Source: Streptomyces sclerotialus (lineage in GTDB: Bacteria > Actinomycetota > Actinomycetes > Streptomycetales > Streptomycetaceae). From it: 64,000 nucleotides of DNA. Shown piece after piece: positions 61,774-64,000 of this stretch (position 1 is its first letter; the number at the start of each line of letters is the position of its first letter). A program made the position numbers and the translations under genes. The notes beneath the pieces were generated by a model, which saw only the letters and a list, made by a program, of their open reading frames with translations, had not been told where the DNA came from and ran no database searches. Where the stretch lies: the NCBI GenBank assembly GCA_000719105.1, contig JODX01000005.1, positions 186,001-250,000 of the forward strand, given 5' to 3'.

Positions 61774-62116
61774 GTCAGCACCCCTGCTTCGGTTTCCCGT
61801 ACCTGAAAGTTACCGCCATCCGGCGTCATCGCCGCAGCTCCGCCAGTATTTCGCAGGCGTAGACCAAAGGCGTCCTCCGGCCCCTCTTCCCCCCTGCCAC
61901 CGGCCGTGCGTAGCTTCGAAGGAAGGCGTCGATTGGCATGATCGCGCCATTCGCGCCACTCCCCTCGCACCCCCCACTCCCCTTTCCGGGTGTCGCCCCG
62001 CTGTGCCATGAGGCCGGCCGTGCCCGCACGCCTCGGTCGAGCACTCGGCGCGCCATCCGTTTCGCTCTCCCCCTTTCACCCCCACCGAGCACCGCCGAAG
62101 CTCCCGGAGGCATGTC
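61774..62116. promoter_or_regulatory. 343-nt divergent region between marR and the muramidase gene
   Basis: Carries the promoters of the MarR gene and of the muramidase gene. It is unusually rich in C and T on the plus strand (61940-62110). No obvious palindromic MarR operator was found by eye. Confidence 0.4.
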
Positions 62117-63016
62117 ATGCCCGTGCGCAGATCCCGCACCACCCGCTCGCGCTCCCCCCTCTTCCCCCGCACGGCCCTGGTCGCCGCGCTCACCCTTCTC
62201 CTCCCGCTGCCCGCCGTGTCCGCCGCCGTCGCCGCCGGGTCTCCCGCACCGCCGGGGCGGGACGGCTCCCCCACCGCTCCCGCGCGCGGGTCCGCGTACA
62301 TGGGCATGGGCGTCGAGGCACACGAAAGGACGAGCGGCCGGCCCGCGGACGCCGGGGCGCCGCAGGGCGGGACCCCGCAGAGCAGCGCCCTGCAGACGGA
62401 GGGCGTGGACGTCAGCAGCCACCAGCGCAACGTCGCCTGGTCGACCCTGTGGAACAGCGGTGTCCGCTGGGCCTATGTGAAGGCGACCGAGGGGACGTCC
62501 TACAAGAACCCCTACTACGCGCAGCAGTACAACGGTGCCTCGTCCGTGGGCATGGTGCGCGGCGCCTACCACTTCGCGCTCCCCAACGGCGCCGGCGGAG
62601 CCGCCCAGGCGGACTACTTCGTGAACAACGGCGGCGGCTGGGCGGCGGACGGCAGGACGCTGCCGGGGGTGCTGGACATCGAGTGGAACCCGTACGGGGC
62701 CGCCTGCTACGGCAAGTCGCAGAGCTCGATGGTCGCCTGGATCCGTGACTTCCTGGACCGGTACAAGGCCCGTACCGGACGCAACGCCGTCATCTACACC
62801 GCCACCAGCTGGTGGACCCAGTGCACGGGCAACTACGCCGGCTTCGGCGCGTCCCACCCGCTGTGGGTCGCGCGGTACGCCTCCTCCGTGGGCGCCCTGC
62901 CGGCCGGCTGGAGCCGCCACACGATGTGGCAGTACACGTCGACCGGCCCGACGGTGGGCGATCACAACCGGTTCAACGGGTCGCTGGACCATGTGGTGGC
63001 CTTCGCCAACGGGTGA
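62117..63016 (+). CDS. Secreted GH25 N-acetylmuramidase (lysozyme)
   Basis: A 299-residue secreted enzyme that cuts the beta-1,4 bond after N-acetylmuramic acid. A signal peptide (about 1-40, TALVAALTLLLPLPAVSAAVAAG) is followed by a linker and the GH25 barrel (about 94-299): GVDVSSHQRNVAW, VKATEGTSYKNPYY, GAYHFALPNG, and the catalytic acidic pair in LDIEWNPYG, then QYTSTGPTVGDHNRFNGS. GGAGG six nt before the ATG supports the start. It is a chalaropsis-type enzyme (cellosyl-like). Confidence 0.94.
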   Translation: MPVRRSRTTRSRSPLFPRTALVAALTLLLPLPAVSAAVAAGSPAPPGRDGSPTAPARGSAYMGMGVEAHERTSGRPADAGAPQGGTPQSSALQTEGVDVSSHQRNVAWSTLWNSGVRWAYVKATEGTSYKNPYYAQQYNGASSVGMVRGAYHFALPNGAGGAAQADYFVNNGGGWAADGRTLPGVLDIEWNPYGAACYGKSQSSMVAWIRDFLDRYKARTGRNAVIYTATSWWTQCTGNYAGFGASHPLWVARYASSVGALPAGWSRHTMWQYTSTGPTVGDHNRFNGSLDHVVAFANG

Positions 63017-63058
63017 GCCGTCGGTCTCGTTCCGTACGCCTGTGTGAGCGCGTGCGGA

Positions 63059-63088
63059 GGCCCGGGTCCCCGTACGGGGACCCGGGCC
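63059..63088. terminator. Bidirectional 13-bp hairpin
   Basis: GGCCCGGGTCCCC and its complement are separated by GTAC, with GGAGG/CCTCC extending the base after a bulge. It lies 43 nt after the muramidase stop and 22 nt after the lon stop, ending both convergent transcripts. Confidence 0.85.
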
Positions 63089-63110
63089 CTCCCTCACCGG
63101 CCGGGGACCG

Positions 63111-64000
63111 TCACGCGGCGGCCGGGACGGCCACCTCCGCCGGGGCGAGCGCCAGTTCCAGCACCTGGCGGACGTCCGTCACCGGGTGGACGTCGAGCTT
63201 CTCCAGGACCTCGGCGGGCACGTCGTCGAGGTCGGGCTCGTTGCGCTTGGGGATGATCACCGTGGTGATCCCGGCCCGGTGCGCGGCGAGCAGCTTCTGC
63301 TTGACGCCGCCGATGGGCAGCACCCGCCCGGTGAGCGAGACCTCGCCGGTCATCGCCACGTCCGTACGGACCAGCCGGCCGGACAGCAGCGAGGCGAGCG
63401 CCGTCGTCATGGTGATGCCCGCGCTCGGGCCGTCCTTCGGCACGGCGCCCGCCGGGAAGTGGATGTGCACGCCCCGGTCCTTGAGGTCGCCCACGGGCAG
63501 CTCCAGTTCGGCGCCGCGGCTGCGCAGGAAGCTCAGCGCGATCTGCGCCGACTCCTTCATCACGTCGCCGAGCTGACCGGTCAGGGTGAGTCCGGCCGCG
63601 CCCGTCTCCGGGTCGGCCAGCGACGCCTCGACGTAGAGGACGTCGCCGCCCGCGCCGGTGACCGCGAGGCCGGTGGCCACACCGGGGACGGACGTACGGC
63701 GCTCGGCCGGGTCCTGGGCGGACTCGGGCACGTGGTGCGGCCGGCCGATCAGGGCGCGCAGCTCGCCGTCCGTGACGGTGAACGGCAGCTTCCGCTCGCC
63801 CAGTTCGTGCTGGGCGGCGACCTTGCGCAGCAGCCGGGCGATGGAGCGCTCCAGGTTCCGGACGCCCGCCTCGCGCGTGTACTCGCCGGCCAGCTTGCGC
63901 AGCGCGCTCTCGTCGACCGTCACCTCGTCGCCGTCCAGACCGGCCCGGTCGAGCTGCCGCGGCACCAGGTGGTCCCGGGCGATGACGACCTTCTCGTCCT
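63111..64000 (-). CDS. lon: ATP-dependent Lon protease, C-terminal part
   Basis: The 3' part of lon, cut by the right edge of the window. Visible are the end of the AAA+ helical domain (VVIARDHLVPRQLDRAGL, LAGEYTREAGVRNLERSIARLLRKVA) and the whole S16 protease domain with catalytic Ser in PKDGPSAGITM and Lys in GGVKQKLLAAHRAG. Lon degrades damaged and regulatory proteins in the cytosol. In Streptomyces lon is controlled by HspR; the upstream region is not in the window. Confidence 0.96.
   Translation of the reverse strand, partial: DEKVVIARDHLVPRQLDRAGLDGDEVTVDESALRKLAGEYTREAGVRNLERSIARLLRKVAAQHELGERKLPFTVTDGELRALIGRPHHVPESAQDPAERRTSVPGVATGLAVTGAGGDVLYVEASLADPETGAAGLTLTGQLGDVMKESAQIALSFLRSRGAELELPVGDLKDRGVHIHFPAGAVPKDGPSAGITMTTALASLLSGRLVRTDVAMTGEVSLTGRVLPIGGVKQKLLAAHRAGITTVIIPKRNEPDLDDVPAEVLEKLDVHPVTDVRQVLELALAPAEVAVPAAA

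Overview
This window looks like a piece of a Streptomyces chromosome, or of a very close actinomycete. It has very high GC, many GTG and TTG starts, and long spurious antisense frames typical of such DNA. It carries a conservon (cvnA-D), actinobacterial RepSA/Xis/Int genes, a Ku plus LigD-polymerase pair, and a complete F1Fo ATP synthase operon beside wecA/rho/thr genes. From memory this order matches the S. coelicolor region running from the atp operon down to lon; that is recall, not a search.

Left arm (1-24.6 kb) is conserved core and almost all on the minus strand. It holds atpI-B-E-F-H-A-G-D (atpD cut by the window edge), a WecA-type sugar-phosphate transferase, an SHMT, a low-molecular-weight phosphatase relative, a threonylcarbamoyl-AMP synthase, prmC, prfA, rpmE, an LCP ligase and rho. 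Then come the aspartate-family genes thrB, thrC, hom and lysA, an ArgS-like protein (NrtL) and a single-domain response regulator. The genes are tightly packed, with 1-4 nt overlaps (including TTGA overlaps) and a 22-bp hairpin after rho.

A tRNA-Arg(CCG) at 24.49 kb marks the border of an accessory region that reaches to about 40.6 kb. Next to the tRNA lie a membrane-anchored Mrr-type endonuclease, then an intact int-xis pair and an N-terminally lost repSA, which is a pSAM2-like integrative element. It is followed by a second, older copy whose integrase has an internal deletion, a frameshift and a Tyr-to-Cys change at the active site. Further on are a third integrase scrap joined to a dead IS5-like transposase, and a second transposase tail facing it. 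Between the wrecks are intact small genes: unknown proteins, a tandem pair of paralogues, a SMI1/KNR4 protein, a DUF6082-type protein, a DHFR-like reductase, an HTH plus zinc-ribbon membrane pair, a VOC protein, and a decayed XRE/ATPase pair.

Right arm (40.6-64 kb) returns to stable chromosome. It contains a one-pass membrane protein, divergent ku and ligD-polymerase genes for end joining with a NERD protein and a small phosphatase nearby, a secreted SH3 protein with an Asp/Arg/Gly repeat, and a SEDS (RodA/FtsW)-PBP pair for peptidoglycan synthesis. These are followed by an AurF-like diiron protein with a TetR regulator, an NlpC/P60 hydrolase, a small secreted peptide and a conservon. The conservon (sensor kinase CvnA, roadblock CvnB, DUF742 CvnC, GTPase CvnD) runs directly into a StyA-like flavin monooxygenase. 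The window ends with a PP2C-like protein, a MarR regulator, a secreted GH25 muramidase and the 3' part of lon.
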